Part shown: positions 48,901 to 61,251 of the stretch, piece after piece | How the letters are laid out: each line of letters begins with the position of its first letter | How positions within the stretch are numbered: position 1 is the stretch's first letter | Assembly: GCF_958295425.1 (NCBI RefSeq) | Contig: NC_081150.1 | Span: 8,307,001-8,371,000, forward strand | Reading direction: 5' to 3' | Origin: Solea solea | Taxonomy: Eukaryota; Chordata; Actinopteri; Pleuronectiformes; Soleidae | Length of the DNA: 64,000 bases | Made by a program: the position numbers and the translations under genes | The notes under the pieces: generated by a model | What the model was told of the DNA's origin: nothing | Database searches by the model: none | What the model saw: only the letters and a program-made list of their open reading frames with translations

Positions 48901-51900
48901 TGACATACTGACAATTATTTAAATGAATTGGAGCTAAATGGGATGTGGCTGATAGCTAATGTCAACATGATGTCAAGTTTCAACAACAGTGATACTGTAC
49001 GTGTGATAAACAACCCAAAACATGTTTTTGTGTGAGAAACAGTTGTATGAATATGACCACAACTTGGTTTTGGATCATCAGCCCGAAATTGGCGCATGTT
49101 AAGTGCACTATTGTGCATGTGGTTGATTGAATATGTGTGGAGGAGTCTCAGTGCAGGTTTTGTCAAAAAGTCCAGCTCACCCAAGGTAGTTAAAGCTCTT
49201 CCTGTGTGCCTGTGTGTCTGCATGTGTGTACATTTACCATTTCTCTCTCTCTCTGTGTGTGTGTGTGTGTGTGTGTGTTTACCCAGGCCAGGCAGCAGGA
49301 CAGATGTATACCTACCCTGCTCGATGCTGGAGAAAGAAGAGGAGACTCCACCCTCCTCTGGATCCCCAGCTCCGCCTGTGTGAACTGCGACTAGGTAAGA
49401 CACAAACCCCACACACAGCCCAGCAGCACATTGACTTGCCTATACAGTGAAAAGCCATAGCCACAGCCGTACCGACCATGAAATAATATGTGTACGCAGT
49501 CATTTCTGTGGTCAAACTGCTGTCCCTTTGATGCGCACATGCAGTATATGTTTGTATGTGTGCCCTTAGTGTTCTGGTATTGCTGCACCAAGCCTTCGGT
49601 GTTCTGAGTGGCATTAATGCTCACTATCTGACCATCTGGCTCTGGTTAGCCCCGTCTCTCTCGCCAGGTCTCCAGGTTCATTCTCTCTCCTGAATCAATG
49701 CCTCCTCTCACTGTTCTCTGGCAGCAGACACACACACACGACTCTTGCTCCCTGTTACAGCACAGAAGCACCCCGACTGGGCCTCTATAATCATTTATCC
49801 ATGCGCCATTAGAATGTAAGCGAGTCCAATGAGGTAGAAGTGCGCGTGTGCGTGTGTATATGCATGTATACATGCCTGCATACATGTATATGTGTGTTAT
49901 AGGGGATTTTAGCAAAGGAATGTCCCAGAAACCTGATACAGGGGCGACATATAGTCAGATCTTTGTTTCTGCTTTGCCACACCATTGTTTCCCCCCTCGC
50001 TGTCTTCCAGATGCAATATAATACTCCACAGCTTTAAGAAAAGGACAGAGTCATTATCGGAGTAAAGGAGAAGAAAGTCACAAGAGCTGCAAACACTCAA
50101 ACCACCCAGCAAACAACCGAAGAGAAAGAAAACTATAGTGATATGCTGTGCAGCTAGCAAGGGCACGAACGCCTTTGAAGCCAAGTATGAAAATATTGAA
50201 ATCTACAGTTTTGTTTTTCTGAGATCCAATTCTCGACTTTGGCCCAGATATCTATCATAACACGACAGAGGAATGTGAGTGCTCCTCTCTTGGGCTAGTT
50301 GAAATGCTTTGTGTTTATTTAATGCTTCCTGAGCAGAGAGTCTTTTTCTGTGTGCGTGAAGATATACAAAGGCTCTGTCGCAAAGGTTACTTTGACAGAG
50401 TTGGAAACCTGAACTTAACTCCTTGTTTTTGTAGATTCTTGACTCTGCCTTTAATGCCACAGCTCAGGTGGGTGGGTGGGTGGCTGGAGGCTGTGCTGCA
50501 GCAGCCATTTTACTCTTCTCAGTATAAACGCCCTGTTTAAAACTGTAGTGCATAACCTTTAAGTGCAAACAGGTTAGAGTATGACTGAAAACACAGAGTA
50601 GAGTAGAGCCTATGGAAAGTTTCAGAAGTGAAATCCACTGCTCCAAAAACATTTTACATTCAGCAGTTTGACAAGATAAACACTTCCATGCTGCCACTGT
50701 ATACACACAAATGCTCCCTCAGTCGGGTCTGATAAGGGCCAAGTCATACTTTCCACATCCACTTGTCTGTGTCTGCCTGACGTAAATTACGTCATCCGCT
50801 CATTTCTGTGTTGTCCACACGGACCCTAACCCATGCATTCTCCAATAGCTCAACACTATACACTGCAGTTGGTGTTGCACTCTCAGTTTTGGTCAAAAGA
50901 GACAATAACAAAGGACTAGGCTGAAAAAGAATGTATGGAACCACTGGCATGTACGCACAAGTGGACGTGTGAAGTGGCCGCTCACAGGCGCGGAGCATGA
51001 TATGTATGACCTGCCCTCAATATTTCTTGACAGAGCCTGTTTTCAGATGAAGGATGCAGATGTGTCTGTTCATGCAGGCCAAACAGAGGCAGAATAACAA
51101 CATCAGCAACAACAATCACCAAAGGTTACACACTGCAGCTTTTGATGTGTGTTAAAAATGAAAAGTTGCAAGCAAATGTGTGAGGTGAGATGAAACTGAG
51201 GACTGTTTGCTGACATTTCTGGGACGTTTATTTGGGGATGGTGCCACTCTTTTGACATTTAGGAGGAATATAAAATGATTTAACCGTATTTGAGTGTGTG
51301 CTTGTGTGTGTTCGGAATGGCAGAACACTCAGGTTCACTTATTCAAAGGAAAATGGTATTTATTGTAAAATATTTGGTTGTTAACAGAGAGCAGGGCTGA
51401 AGAAGGAGGCGAAGAAGAGGAAATAAAAGAGGAGACAACATGGGAGAGCAGCTCAATAAGAGTCTTACAGCCTCTGTAGCTCTGCCTTTTATATCAAATC
51501 CCTTCTTCCTTTCTGTATTCATTGTGGTATTAGAGTTCAAAGACGGGGAAAGATTGCTGTTGCTGAAGCAAGTTCATCTCCACAGAAATCAAAAGAAGAA
51601 GCGAAAAGAAAGATGAAACAGACTGGAAGAGAGAGTGAAATATAAGCCATGCTTACAAGAGGTGTTACTTTACATCTTTGGTTCATCATGTCCTTTGCTG
51701 CGCTGCACCTGGTGCACCTCATTTATTAGACCTGCTACGCTGCCATGTCACTGTTACTGGGATTCTCTTTCAAGTTTCCCTTGCTTTGTTGTCCCATCTA
51801 CACTTAAAACTGGCTTGTTTCTCACCCAGAACTGAGCTCTTTGAAAGTCATGTGATTTGACATGAAGCTGGTTTTGCAGGTACCTCAAAGAGGAAGTGTA

Positions 51901-54900
51901 TTTGTATAAAACATGCAATGTTGCATATGGTCAGCAAACCAATAGACAAAATTGTTAAATATGAATTACAAATTCTACACAAATACACACACCTGCCATA
52001 TCAAGTGCCCTAGTCTTTCTCTTAAATCCGCTGGTCAAAAATCCAGTTTAATTCTTATTTCATCGAGGTATTTGTTTTCTTTTTGTCTTCCCCGACATGT
52101 TTTGTTTCCAGCATGTACGTGGCTTCACAATTCGGTCATGGGTGACACAGGGTTGAAAAAAACCCACCAGGTGTTTTCACCCAAGTTTAAAAATTCCACA
52201 TAATCCCACTAATTTCAGTGCCATGTCCTCCTCAGAGGCTGAACTGGCCCCCAAGCGTGAGGTGCCCCAAGGGGAAGCCACAGCCCTGGAGGCCCTACTC
52301 AGGAGCGACAATCTGCTGGAGAAAAAAAACAACATCGCTAAGGAGGAGGAGACGTTGCTGGAAATACAGGTAGTGTGTTTGTTAAGGCCTGCTTAGGGTC
52401 TCACGCAGAGAGATTGGCACCCGTAGATCACATGCCCCTCAGAGGCTTTTGTCTGCAGGTTGCAAAACTCGTCAACAACTAGAAAACTGGTCTGGAGAGT
52501 CACACAGTGTGAACCCAAGCGAGGCCTGTTGTGCTCAGTACTTTTAGAAAAACACTGAATGACTCTGGAATCCTTCCCTCCTTTGTGTTCACACTCCGTA
52601 GAGAGTACTGGAGGCAGATGAAAATGGAGACGGTTTCCAAGATGACGACGACTTTGAAATGGACACTCCGAAGAGAAAAAACAGAAACCGAGGCAAAGTG
52701 AGTATCAGAGATGAAAGCACAGATTTTACACGTGGGAACCTGGTGTAATCAACACAAAATAACATGAGATAATCCACTTAATAAGTAGAGTCTGCAGTGT
52801 TTTGTGTTAAATGTCATTAAATAAATAATTAAATATCAGTCGTTGATGTTGATTTTCCTTTCAGAACAGAGGATCAAGTCGCAGGAGGACAGATCCTGCT
52901 AACACTGAAGATCAGGATAAACCTTACGTCTGTGACAGTAAGAGGGAGAAGAAAACGTCATTTGCAATCATTTACCACTCATTTGTTTGTGCTGTTTCTG
53001 TCAAACTCTTGAAGCTCAAGGAGGTAAATACATTCCTCTCAGAGCTATTAAAAAGGAACATTTGATCATATTGTGATTTTCTTTATGATGTGTTGTCAGG
53101 ACAACTGTCTCCATATACCAGAAAACAGAGATAATCTTTCAGACAGGTCATTTTCTCTCATCTTCCAACAATAGCCCTCTTCTCTTCTGTTTCTAAGAGC
53201 AACCCTCTGCAGCATGAAGAAAGAGTGTTCTGTTAATCCAGACCTGACTGGCATGCCACTTACGTACTTGAACGAAAACCCCAGTAATGGATTGCCATGG
53301 GGAGGTGGACAGAGATTATCCACGCTGACTAAGCCTCAAACCAAATGATCTCTCATTCTCATTTTGTGTCTCGTTTCTGTCTTTCCTTTATTGTTTGCTT
53401 TTGTGTCTTCTCTGTTCCAGATAGATACAAACAAAAGCATAACTCAAAAAAGACTGAAGAAGGTATCTGTACCTGTCATCACGATTGCCTTTAGTTTCCA
53501 GGGACTCCATGAACTCTTTATGATTGGCATTTTTGCTTATGGGCATTTGGTGCAGGAATGGCTGACTGAAAACTAATCCTCTGAAGGTTCCTAATGCTTT
53601 CCAATGCTTAATGCAAGTGCAGGCCTCCCTTCCTACAGTGCAAGCATTGCATGACACTAACGCTTCTCCGCGCGCTGTAATGATGCTTTAGAAGCAGCTC
53701 AGCTAATCTGGGATGCATGTTTCTTAGTTGACTCTGTAGCTGTGATGTGATCCACGGATGTAGCCATTATAGAAGTGTTGACACTGACAAATGAATTTAG
53801 AGACGAGTAGTCTCACACCCAACCAACGAATGTTGAGGCAGAAACGGCTCCACAACAAACACAACTGTAACACACACCAGACTAACTTCTACACAGTCAA
53901 TTTCGCAGTGTTAAATATGCAGTGTCAAAGTCCAGTGACTCTTACAGAGTTATTACAACAACAGATTGAGTAGAAAGAGTTAATTAAACACCAATACACC
54001 AAATACACTCGGACACAGTGTTGATTTAACACTGCAACATTTACTGTGTACAATGGCAACAGCTTCAATGACTGTGAAGAAGCCTCACTTATTCAAAATG
54101 TAGTGCGATGTTAGACTAGATTATTTTATTTTTAGTGCACAAAATGCTTTGCACATTATATTTGCATATTGAATAATGAGGCCATAGTGCAGTAACAACA
54201 GAAGAAAGTGTGTTTCAGTACATGCGCATTTGTGCCATTCTGTCCCGGTAAAGATTTTCCGTACGTTATCTGAATTATAATTATTTAGCATCACAACACA
54301 AACTGAATTGAACAGTTAGTTGGGCATGTTTGGCACAAATACACATAGTGTTACACTTCTACTAAACAGCAAACATAACTGAGCCACAGACGTCATTATT
54401 TGTTGAAATAGGCAGATTCTTTTGACGCGCCTCACTGCAGCTTGCCATAAATTGTATTCAATGTTATATTGACTGTGACACATTTCTAGGTCTTCGCAGT
54501 AACTACTGGGCTTGCAAAAACAGTTTGGTATGGTATTATACGATGAAATGCTTCTATTTGGATTTGTGCAGTGTGCTAATACTGACAGTGAGTTCAAATA
54601 TACCTGCAATTTTTTTCATCAGATCTGTTTTTCGTTAGCCAGTGTTGAAAGCTGATTCTGACTTTTTAGTTCAATGTACTGGCTCTGGAAAAGACTTTAC
54701 ATATTTCTAAAAGACCTGTGATATTTTATTTTTAGTCTGTGGAAAGCGCTACAAGAACCGACCTGGCCTGAGCTACCACTACGCCCACACTCACCTGGCA
54801 GAGGAAGAGGGCGAGGAGGAGAAAGAACCAGAGATGACCCCATCTCCTCCTATGAGTGTGGACAACCACAAACGTAAGAGGCTACTTTGAGCCACACACT

Positions 54901-57900
54901 TTCGAAATATCCTATCCCTAATGCTGACAGCAATGCCTTCAAGTATGTAAGCCTGTATTTACCGACAGCTCAGAAGGGTCCTGATGGTTCCATCATCCCC
55001 AACGACTACTGTGACTTCTGCCTGGGGGACCAGGACTCCAACAGGAAGACGGGTCAGGCTGAGGAGCTGGTGTCCTGCTCTGACTGTGGACGATCTGGTG
55101 AGTCCCCAACCAATCATCCATTACATCACTGTTTGTCGTTGTCCATATTTTACTTTAAATAAATAAATGAATAAATAAAGGTTTTTACAAGTTAGTTGTC
55201 TGCTGGATTGATACTTTAATGTATGTCAGTTACACACCTCAGTTTTGTTTTGCTTCACTTCCCTTTGATCCAGTCTTGTTCATGTTTATTTCTTGCTTTC
55301 TTGCAGTGTTTATCTCTGTTACGCGCACTATGCCGTTATCACAAAGTCTAGAAATCAGTCCACTTTGCCAAAATACAGCCTAAGTCATCTTTGTTCAAAC
55401 CAGCTTTTGTCTTAAGATGACAATGATTTCATACAAATGAAGTTCCAGTGGGTTATCAATGAGCCATGTAGACCAGAAGAACTGAGAGCCAATTCCATTG
55501 AAGATATTATTGATTCATCAGCTCCTCTGCTTGCTTCCATTTTGCATGTTTCTCCATATCAACCTTGTCCATCAGTGAGATCTTCTGCTTTTTGATGTCA
55601 TGATTTCACTCTTTTGTTGCTGAGTTTTCATGCTTTATTACACAATTGGCTGCAATGTTTTGTTCCTTCCCCACCCTTTTTGTTCTTAGAATAGTCAAAG
55701 CCACTGCTGGATATCTCAAAAAAAATGTTTCTCGAGTCAGCTCAACCACGACTAAGATCCTCACCTCAGTGAGTGAGAAGTTTTCCTGCTACGGTGCTAG
55801 TGTGTGAGTGTGTGGACCTTGTCTGTTTTGCTCTGACGCTGATGTTTTCATGGTAGCTGGAAGAGGAGGAGTGAAGAAGGATGGGAGAAAGATGAGTGCT
55901 CTAGAAGAGTTGTTCGGCAACGCGTCCGACAGCGAGGCCTCCACATTTCATGGCTTTGAAGAAGCAGAGCTGGAAGACATTTTGTTATCAGATGATGATG
56001 TGGCTCACAGCTGATATCAGGACAGCGTGACCAGTTGGACCTTGTGGCAACAAAAAATTACTTTCTCATTAAATATTTCCTGAAGGACTCAAATCCCGGA
56101 CTTCTGTGGCTCACCTTGAAGACACATCGACCCGGATTTCTTTGAATGAAAAAGCAGGCTGCTTCTTGAAAACTTTGTCTCATATGGATACAATGGCTTT
56201 TTTTTCCCCCAAAAAAACCAAAAACATTCTCATATGGATATTACTGTTATGACATTTTCCATAAAAAAATGAAACCCCACACTCTTGACCTTGCTGTCAT
56301 CAGATAAATAAAAGATAAATATCAAGCATGTTGGACAAGAGAAAAGTGAGTAAAATACTGGCCGATAATGTGGAGGGGAGAGGGTTGAACGTGGATTTTT
56401 GAGTCACTTCATTGGCTAGAGGACAGAGGACAGATAGCCAAGAGGTAAGAACCTATCAGCACTTAATTGCTCCTCTCTTTCTTTGAGGACTACATTTTCT
56501 TTCTTACGTTAATAAATGCTGAGTGGAAATACAGTAATTATTCTAATTCCCCATGTTTATTTGAGAGGCAGACAGCAGCTGTTGTGTTTTTTAATGATTA
56601 AAACAAGTTCTCTGATTTCTCATCATCTGAAATGTTAATATTTTCTGGTTCCCTGCTTTAAATTCTACTCACATTTGTCTTTAGTCACTAGCTGATTGGG
56701 GAATATTCAGTACTTGCTGCTGCTTTCCCAGTCTAGATATAAATCATTTCATCCTTAATTATGGTTGATTCATGGCTCATTGATACCTGGGGTGGCTCAG
56801 ATAACTGTGATCATTGGTTGCTGACAGTATTGTGAGGCAAACACCATTCTTAAAGTATTGTTTACTTTATGGAGGAAATGATATACTGCCCAACTGTGTT
56901 AACCCCCCCCGCACACCCACATTAAGCTTTTCCTCACATACATAATCACTTGTCTTTTGTCTCTAGATTGCTCTTGATGCTAAATGTTAAACAGCTGTGT
57001 GAACCTTCTGTCTAAATCACAGACAGACACAGACTTGTTGTTATTAGACTGAGGGATCCTTGTTCGACCGAGGGCCTCTCTGAGTTTGCATGTTCTCCCC
57101 GTGTGAACGTGGGTTCTCCAGTTCCCTCTCGACATGCCGAGGTTAATTAGACACTTAAAATTGACTGTAGGTGTGAGTGTGGGAGTGAAGCAGTAGAGGG
57201 TGAATGGATGAAACATATTGTAATGACTAATCCCTGTCTTAAAGTAAAAAAAAAACAACAATTTTAATTTCAACAGTGTATGTATAATATACGTGTAATG
57301 TATAATGTTATAAAGCCTTGAAAGCCTGAAGCCAACACTAGGTCAAATAGATCCAGCAGTAGATTTGACCTGACCTTTGATCTGACTTTGCTTTGTAAAC
57401 CCACTCTTTCCTCCCTTCCCTCATTCTTCTCCTCTCTCCTCTCTCCTCTCTCCTCTCCGCCCCTTCGTAGGTCACCCTACGTGCCTGCAGTTCACGGACA
57501 ACATGATGCAGGCGGTGACGACGTACCAGTGGCAGTGCATCGAGTGCAAGTCTTGCAGCCTGTGTGGAACCTCAGAGAATGATGTATGTGTCCTGTAGCA
57601 GAGGGAAGGGGAGGCTCGAATGAACGGCCAAATGTTATTGCAAGATTTCCTTTTGAATTTTTCTTTGAACTGCGTTGAATTGGATATGTTTTCTTTTAAT
57701 ACCATGACCTTTCCACCAGCCAGTCTTCAGCCTGCCAATGCCAGGCTGATGCTTTTAAGTTCATGTGAAAAGGTTTTATTTTTCATTATGAAATCATAAC
57801 TCAGTGATTCTTTAATATATTCCTTGTTGAACAAAAGCTGTATTGTCATGTATTATTAACCTTTTGTTAGGGTTACGGTTGGCAGCCATGTCAGCCTTTT

Positions 57901-58343
57901 GTCTTGCACATTTTTACATAAATATAGAACATATTGATCTACAGAACAATTTATTTTTCTGCCCCCCGCCCCTGTGCACATTTCATACTTTATTTATTTA
58001 CGTGCGTTTGATTGTGTGCTGCTTGTGCAGGACCAGCTGCTGTTCTGTGACGACTGTGACAGAGGATACCACATGTACTGCCTGAAGCCTCCAATGACCC
58101 AGCCTCCAGAAGGTACAGCAGCCAAGAGCCATTCTCATATAGTTGTTATTATTACATCAGTGAATGACTATTATATGAACTGTACGTTGTAGACAGGCAA
58201 AGACTATATATGGAAAAATAGCAAGGACAATGATGATTTCAGCCTCCCTCTGATTATCTCTCTCTGTCCTCTCAGGGACCTGGAGCTGTCACTTGTGTCT
58301 CGACCTTTTAAAGGACAAGGCCTCAGCTCATGGAGAAGCATAA
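40177..58343 (+). CDS. dpf3: Zinc finger protein DPF3, isoform DPF3b (BAF45c)
   Basis: Complete, 377 aa (human 378). Exons: 40177-40208, 47585-47745, 49287-49394, 52236-52369, 52602-52697, 52865-52937, 54736-54873, 54969-55097, 57471-57583, 58031-58112, 58276-58343. Exon 1 encodes only [10 protein letters not shown] plus two bases. Domains: N-terminal Requiem domain (1-100, with [17 protein letters not shown]); an acidic linker with a basic patch ([10 protein letters not shown]); a C2H2 finger (C200, C203, H216, H221); and tandem PHD fingers (about 248 to the end, with [12 protein letters not shown]). DPF3b is a BAF/SWI-SNF subunit whose double PHD finger reads acylated and methylated histone H3 tails, acting in heart and muscle development. 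Intron 1 is 7.4 kb and repeat-rich. The d4 paralogues dpf1/dpf2 are excluded by linkage to dcaf4 and by the DPF3a exon. Confidence 0.95.
42903..42929. repeat. (TG)n microsatellite in dpf3 intron 1
   Basis: About 13 TG units. Shorter TG-rich runs lie at 42256-42272, and a CA run at 44620-44638. Confidence 0.9.
43362..43412 (+). repeat. Fragment of the fish retroposon 3'-end repeat
   Basis: ATCCATCCATTTTCTAATGC followed by TTTATCCTCCACAGGAGGGT and CGCAGGGG. This matches the start of the repeat at 15980-16320. Confidence 0.5.
44130..44465. repeat. GGTTAGGTT-rich dispersed repeat, copy 2 (dpf3 intron 1)
   Basis: Shares with copy 1 (23030-23345) the ordered blocks AGGCAGAACC-TCTTTTCTGA, TAGGGCTAAGATTAGAATTG and GGTTAGGATAAGGTT. 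It begins with GGTTAGGGTTAGGTTATTG. Confidence 0.5.
46890..47345. repeat. Probable dispersed element in dpf3 intron 1, class unknown
   Basis: A GC-richer block of about 450 bp set in AT-rich intron. It runs from GGGGGGCGAGGTGGTGCCGG to GGCGGAGCATGACATCCTCC. Its style (CAGGCAGGCGTAGACAG, GTTTATTGATGAATGG, GGTGTTTGATGATTAG, GAGCATGACA) is that of a fish interspersed element I have seen but cannot name. There is only a weak inverted match between its ends. Confidence 0.35.
49243..49279. repeat. (TC)n(TG)n tract at the dpf3 exon 3 acceptor
   Basis: Five to six TC units then about 13 TG units. The tract ends eight bases before the exon start at 49287, so it serves as, or interrupts, the polypyrimidine tract. 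Confidence 0.9.
55857..56014 (+). CDS. dpf3: Alternative last exon of dpf3 (isoform DPF3a)
   Basis: Acceptor CATGGTAG precedes 55857. Spliced to exon 8 in phase 1, it gives a 342-aa isoform that stops after the first half of PHD1 and ends with an acidic tail, [20 protein letters not shown] then [14 protein letters not shown]. Human DPF3a carries the equivalent LFGSTSESDTSTFHGFDE stretch, which is why I recognise it. DPF3a lacks the histone-reading double PHD finger. Its phosphorylatable serine/acidic tail matches the known CK2-dependent regulation of mammalian DPF3a. Here the tail is shorter than in human and lacks the Arg-rich end. A poly(A) signal follows 293 nt after the stop. Confidence 0.85.
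56307..56312 (+). terminator. Polyadenylation signal of the dpf3a transcript
   Basis: AATAAA in GATAAATAAAAGATAAAT, 293 nt past the DPF3a stop, so the short isoform can end inside the intron before PHD2. Confidence 0.5.
57070..57215 (-). repeat. Inverted fragment of the fish retroposon 3'-end repeat
   Basis: GAGTTTGCATGTTCTCCCCG then TTGACTGTAGGTGTGAGTGT is the reverse complement of the central blocks of the repeat at 15980-16320. It lies in the dpf3 intron before exon 57471. Confidence 0.5.
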
Positions 58344-58479
58344 TGACGTCGCGGCTCATCTTCACTGCACGCATATACATACACACACACACACAACATA
58401 TATTTGTACATATACATGTAATTGACACATATGAGCAAAAGCTTTATCTCACAGAGAATTAGACACACACTCGGATTAA

Positions 58480-58506
58480 AACACACACACACACACACAC
58501 ACACAC
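58480..58506. repeat. (AC)n microsatellite in the dpf3 3' UTR
   Basis: About 13 AC units. A shorter run is at 58380-58395. Confidence 0.9.
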
Positions 58507-59418
58507 TTCAGTGCATTAGCAGGCTCAGGGCAGTTTCCTGTGTGAGGCGCATAAATCCTCTACCTCTCATGGCCGAACAACACTCCAGATGCGAACGCCA
58601 TCAACATGCAATCTCAACCAGAAGTCAGCTTAGAGCAGGTCGGCCATTCAGTCTCTTCTCTACCTCACCACTCAGCAGATGGCAGGAATCCAAAAGCAGG
58701 ATTGAAAAAAGAGTCAATTCTGTTCTGTGTAGTGCGTGTAGACTGTTGAAACTGGAAACTGGTTTTAATATTCAGGCACATCAGTGTGTTTTTGGCTTAT
58801 AGAAAAGAACTGAAAATACAAATAAGGATTTCATTTAGAGCACTGATGGATCATAATGAACTCTTTTATACTAGACCACATGAAGTTACACCAGCTACCT
58901 GCTTTAACGTGGTGTGCATTCATTTTAGACCGAGCATCTGGATGTTTTCCTCCTGATTTGACTTATTTTGAGTGTGATTTGGACCATGCTGCCGTCTGCT
59001 GAGGCGGTTTCACTTGGTGTTCCAGCTCTACAGTAGGGGAACCTGAGTGGGTTTGACTGATGTTTGTTTAAATTTCTCCCTCCAGTCTCTACTACCAGTC
59101 TCTCCTGTTTAAACTTTCCAGTGACATTCCTGATTTCATTTCTGGACAGACTCAATGTTAGATTTGTCACCGTGCACAGTATTTGTAAAGCTTGGTGAAA
59201 TTTATATCCAATGCTAAGAGGAAATGGGGAGATAAAACAGCCTTGACTATAATTCCCGTTAGAGCATGTTGACATTTAAATCCATGTCTGTTTTCTGTAC
59301 TCATGCAGTTACTGGGTCACCATTTTAACATATCTTTAAATAGGTGATGAAACATCTATTTATGCTTTGTCTGTAATGGTCAATTATTACTGTCACGGAG
59401 ATCATTATTATTGTAAAT

Positions 59419-60353
59419 CAGTGGTTCCCAGACCTTTACTGTCATGTACCCTGTGGATACCATGAAGCTCACTGGCCCTTCACCTCACCTATAGAGTGTT
59501 TGTAAAAATGGATACAGTCCTCTGGTTTCAGAGCAAAATCCTGTTGTGAAGCCTTTAGATTCACAATTTAACCAGTGCCATGTCAGTCATTGATACGTCA
59601 CATGCAACCAGGCACCCATTAGACAATACAGCTGTCAATTATAGTGGTTTCTACACACATGTACCCTACTTTATCATCTATTTTCTTCAAAATTGAAACA
59701 TTATTTACTTATCTTCTACTGTACAAGACCTGAAACTATGAATTGAGACCATGAAGTTTTTTGCAACCAGAGGAGCTGCCCCCGGTGGCTATTCAATACA
59801 TCGTTGCTTCCAGGTTAGCCCCATCTGGCAACACAGAAGACCACGTTCACTTTATGGTATGTGACCCCACCACAGCCAAACATGCAAATAAGTAGCATTT
59901 TTCAAGTTGATGCTGAAATAACAGTGAGATAAACATGAACTGCATTATGTTTTTTCTCTTTAACATCATGTTAAACAGACACAGGGGAAACAACAAGAGC
60001 GTCATTCAAGAAATGACTACAATGTGTAGTATTTAACCCTTTGATAAGCTCTGCTCTGCCTCAGTGACTGTTACTGAACCTGGATTTTATTTTCAGCCGA
60101 TTGATTTTAAACAAGAGCACTGTCACAAGGTTGAATGGCTATCTACTGTATGTACTAAATGTGGCTCAGAAGAAGCTACAGTTACAGGCAGTGTCAGGCA
60201 GATGTTAATGTACTTCTGGACTCCGAAAGGAATCTTGGCTTCAATGAAACACGATCCAGTCCCGATCAGGGATGTCTCTGACCCGTAACCTCACATAATG
60301 TTTCTTGGAAAGGTGGAAGTATAGATTACAAGCCCATGGTTCGGGAACCACTG
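59419..60353. mobile_element. Non-autonomous hAT-like DNA element in the dpf3 3' UTR
   Basis: Terminal inverted repeats of 16 bp: cagtggttcccagacc at 59419-59434, and the inverse of cagtggttcccgaacc at 60338-60353 (14 of 16 match). The CAGTGGTTC start is the known hAT-Charlie terminal type. The flanking octamers ttgtaaat and ctgcaagt agree at 5 of 8 positions, all differences being transitions, as for a decayed 8-bp target duplication. No transposase frame is present. Confidence 0.6.
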
Positions 60354-60947
60354 CTGCAAGTTAACCAGTGCAGCATTTGTATCATCGTCAACTCTCCCAA
60401 GTATTACTGTGTTAAACGGTCTGTCTGTGTCCAAAGTGTACAGTATTTACTGGTGTGTCTGGAAGCTGGCACAGTTTATGTGACAACTGTAATTTATGTA
60501 GTCATAATCAGATTTATTCTGGATATTCTGCATTTGTTTTGTCATATGAGTAAGTGGTTTGCTGGTAGTTAAGTGTTTGAAATTCCATCAATGCAATTTC
60601 TTTATGTTTTTGTAGTTAGCAAACGTTTTGGCAGCACGTTCGGTAATGAACCTCCTTAAAATACAAGCCTTGACAGGATAACACATTCTGTATTTGTGTT
60701 TTGTTATTGTAAGTTTGTGTTTGACTTTGCTTTTCCACCGACAATCATGAGTTAGCATAGATTTACGATGTTGATAATGTTTAGAGGGTTTTTGTATTGT
60801 GCTTTTTTCATGCCGGGTGTAACAAACCCCCTTTGTGTCTTACTTTTGAAAATGTCTTGGATGTCATTCTGATTTGATACCATCACCTAGGGTGATACAC
60901 ATTGTATGTTGTGTTTTGTTAAAGTAAATGTTACAGATTTTTGTTGA

Positions 60948-60953
60948 AATAAA
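60948..60953 (+). terminator. dpf3b polyadenylation signal
   Basis: AATAAA in GAAATAAAAAC, followed by AATGTGTTGTCGTTGCTG, a GT-rich downstream element. Confidence 0.6.
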
Positions 60954-61251
60954 AACATTTCCAAAATGTGTTGTCGTTGCTGTTTAAAATGAGCCAGCCA
61001 ATCAGGCAGGATTCCCCGTCATTCCTTCTGCCTGGCAACATCTTTTGCATGTGGACACGTTTAGTCCATTAAAGGCATCAGATTAAACTGCATTTGACTG
61101 TCTTTTCCATTATTACTCTATGCCGTGCTGCTTGGATAATACAGTGGTTTTTCAAACATTTCAAAGTATTTTTTTCCCACACTGAATGACAAGAAACTGA
61201 ATAAAATTATTTCTCATGTAAATTAGCCAGGTTTGTATTTTCACCACATCA

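Larger units (their letters stand above)
58344..60975 (+). other. dpf3b 3' UTR
   Basis: From the TAA at 58341-58343 to just beyond the AATAAA at 60948; no other gene is seen. It holds two CA microsatellites (58380-58395 and 58480-58506) and a 935-bp transposon-like insertion (59419-60353). Confidence 0.6.

Noticed and set aside
48915..49412. 165-codon minus-strand ORF in dpf3 intron 2/exon 3
   Set aside because: It runs through a TG microsatellite and antisense to a real dpf3 exon.
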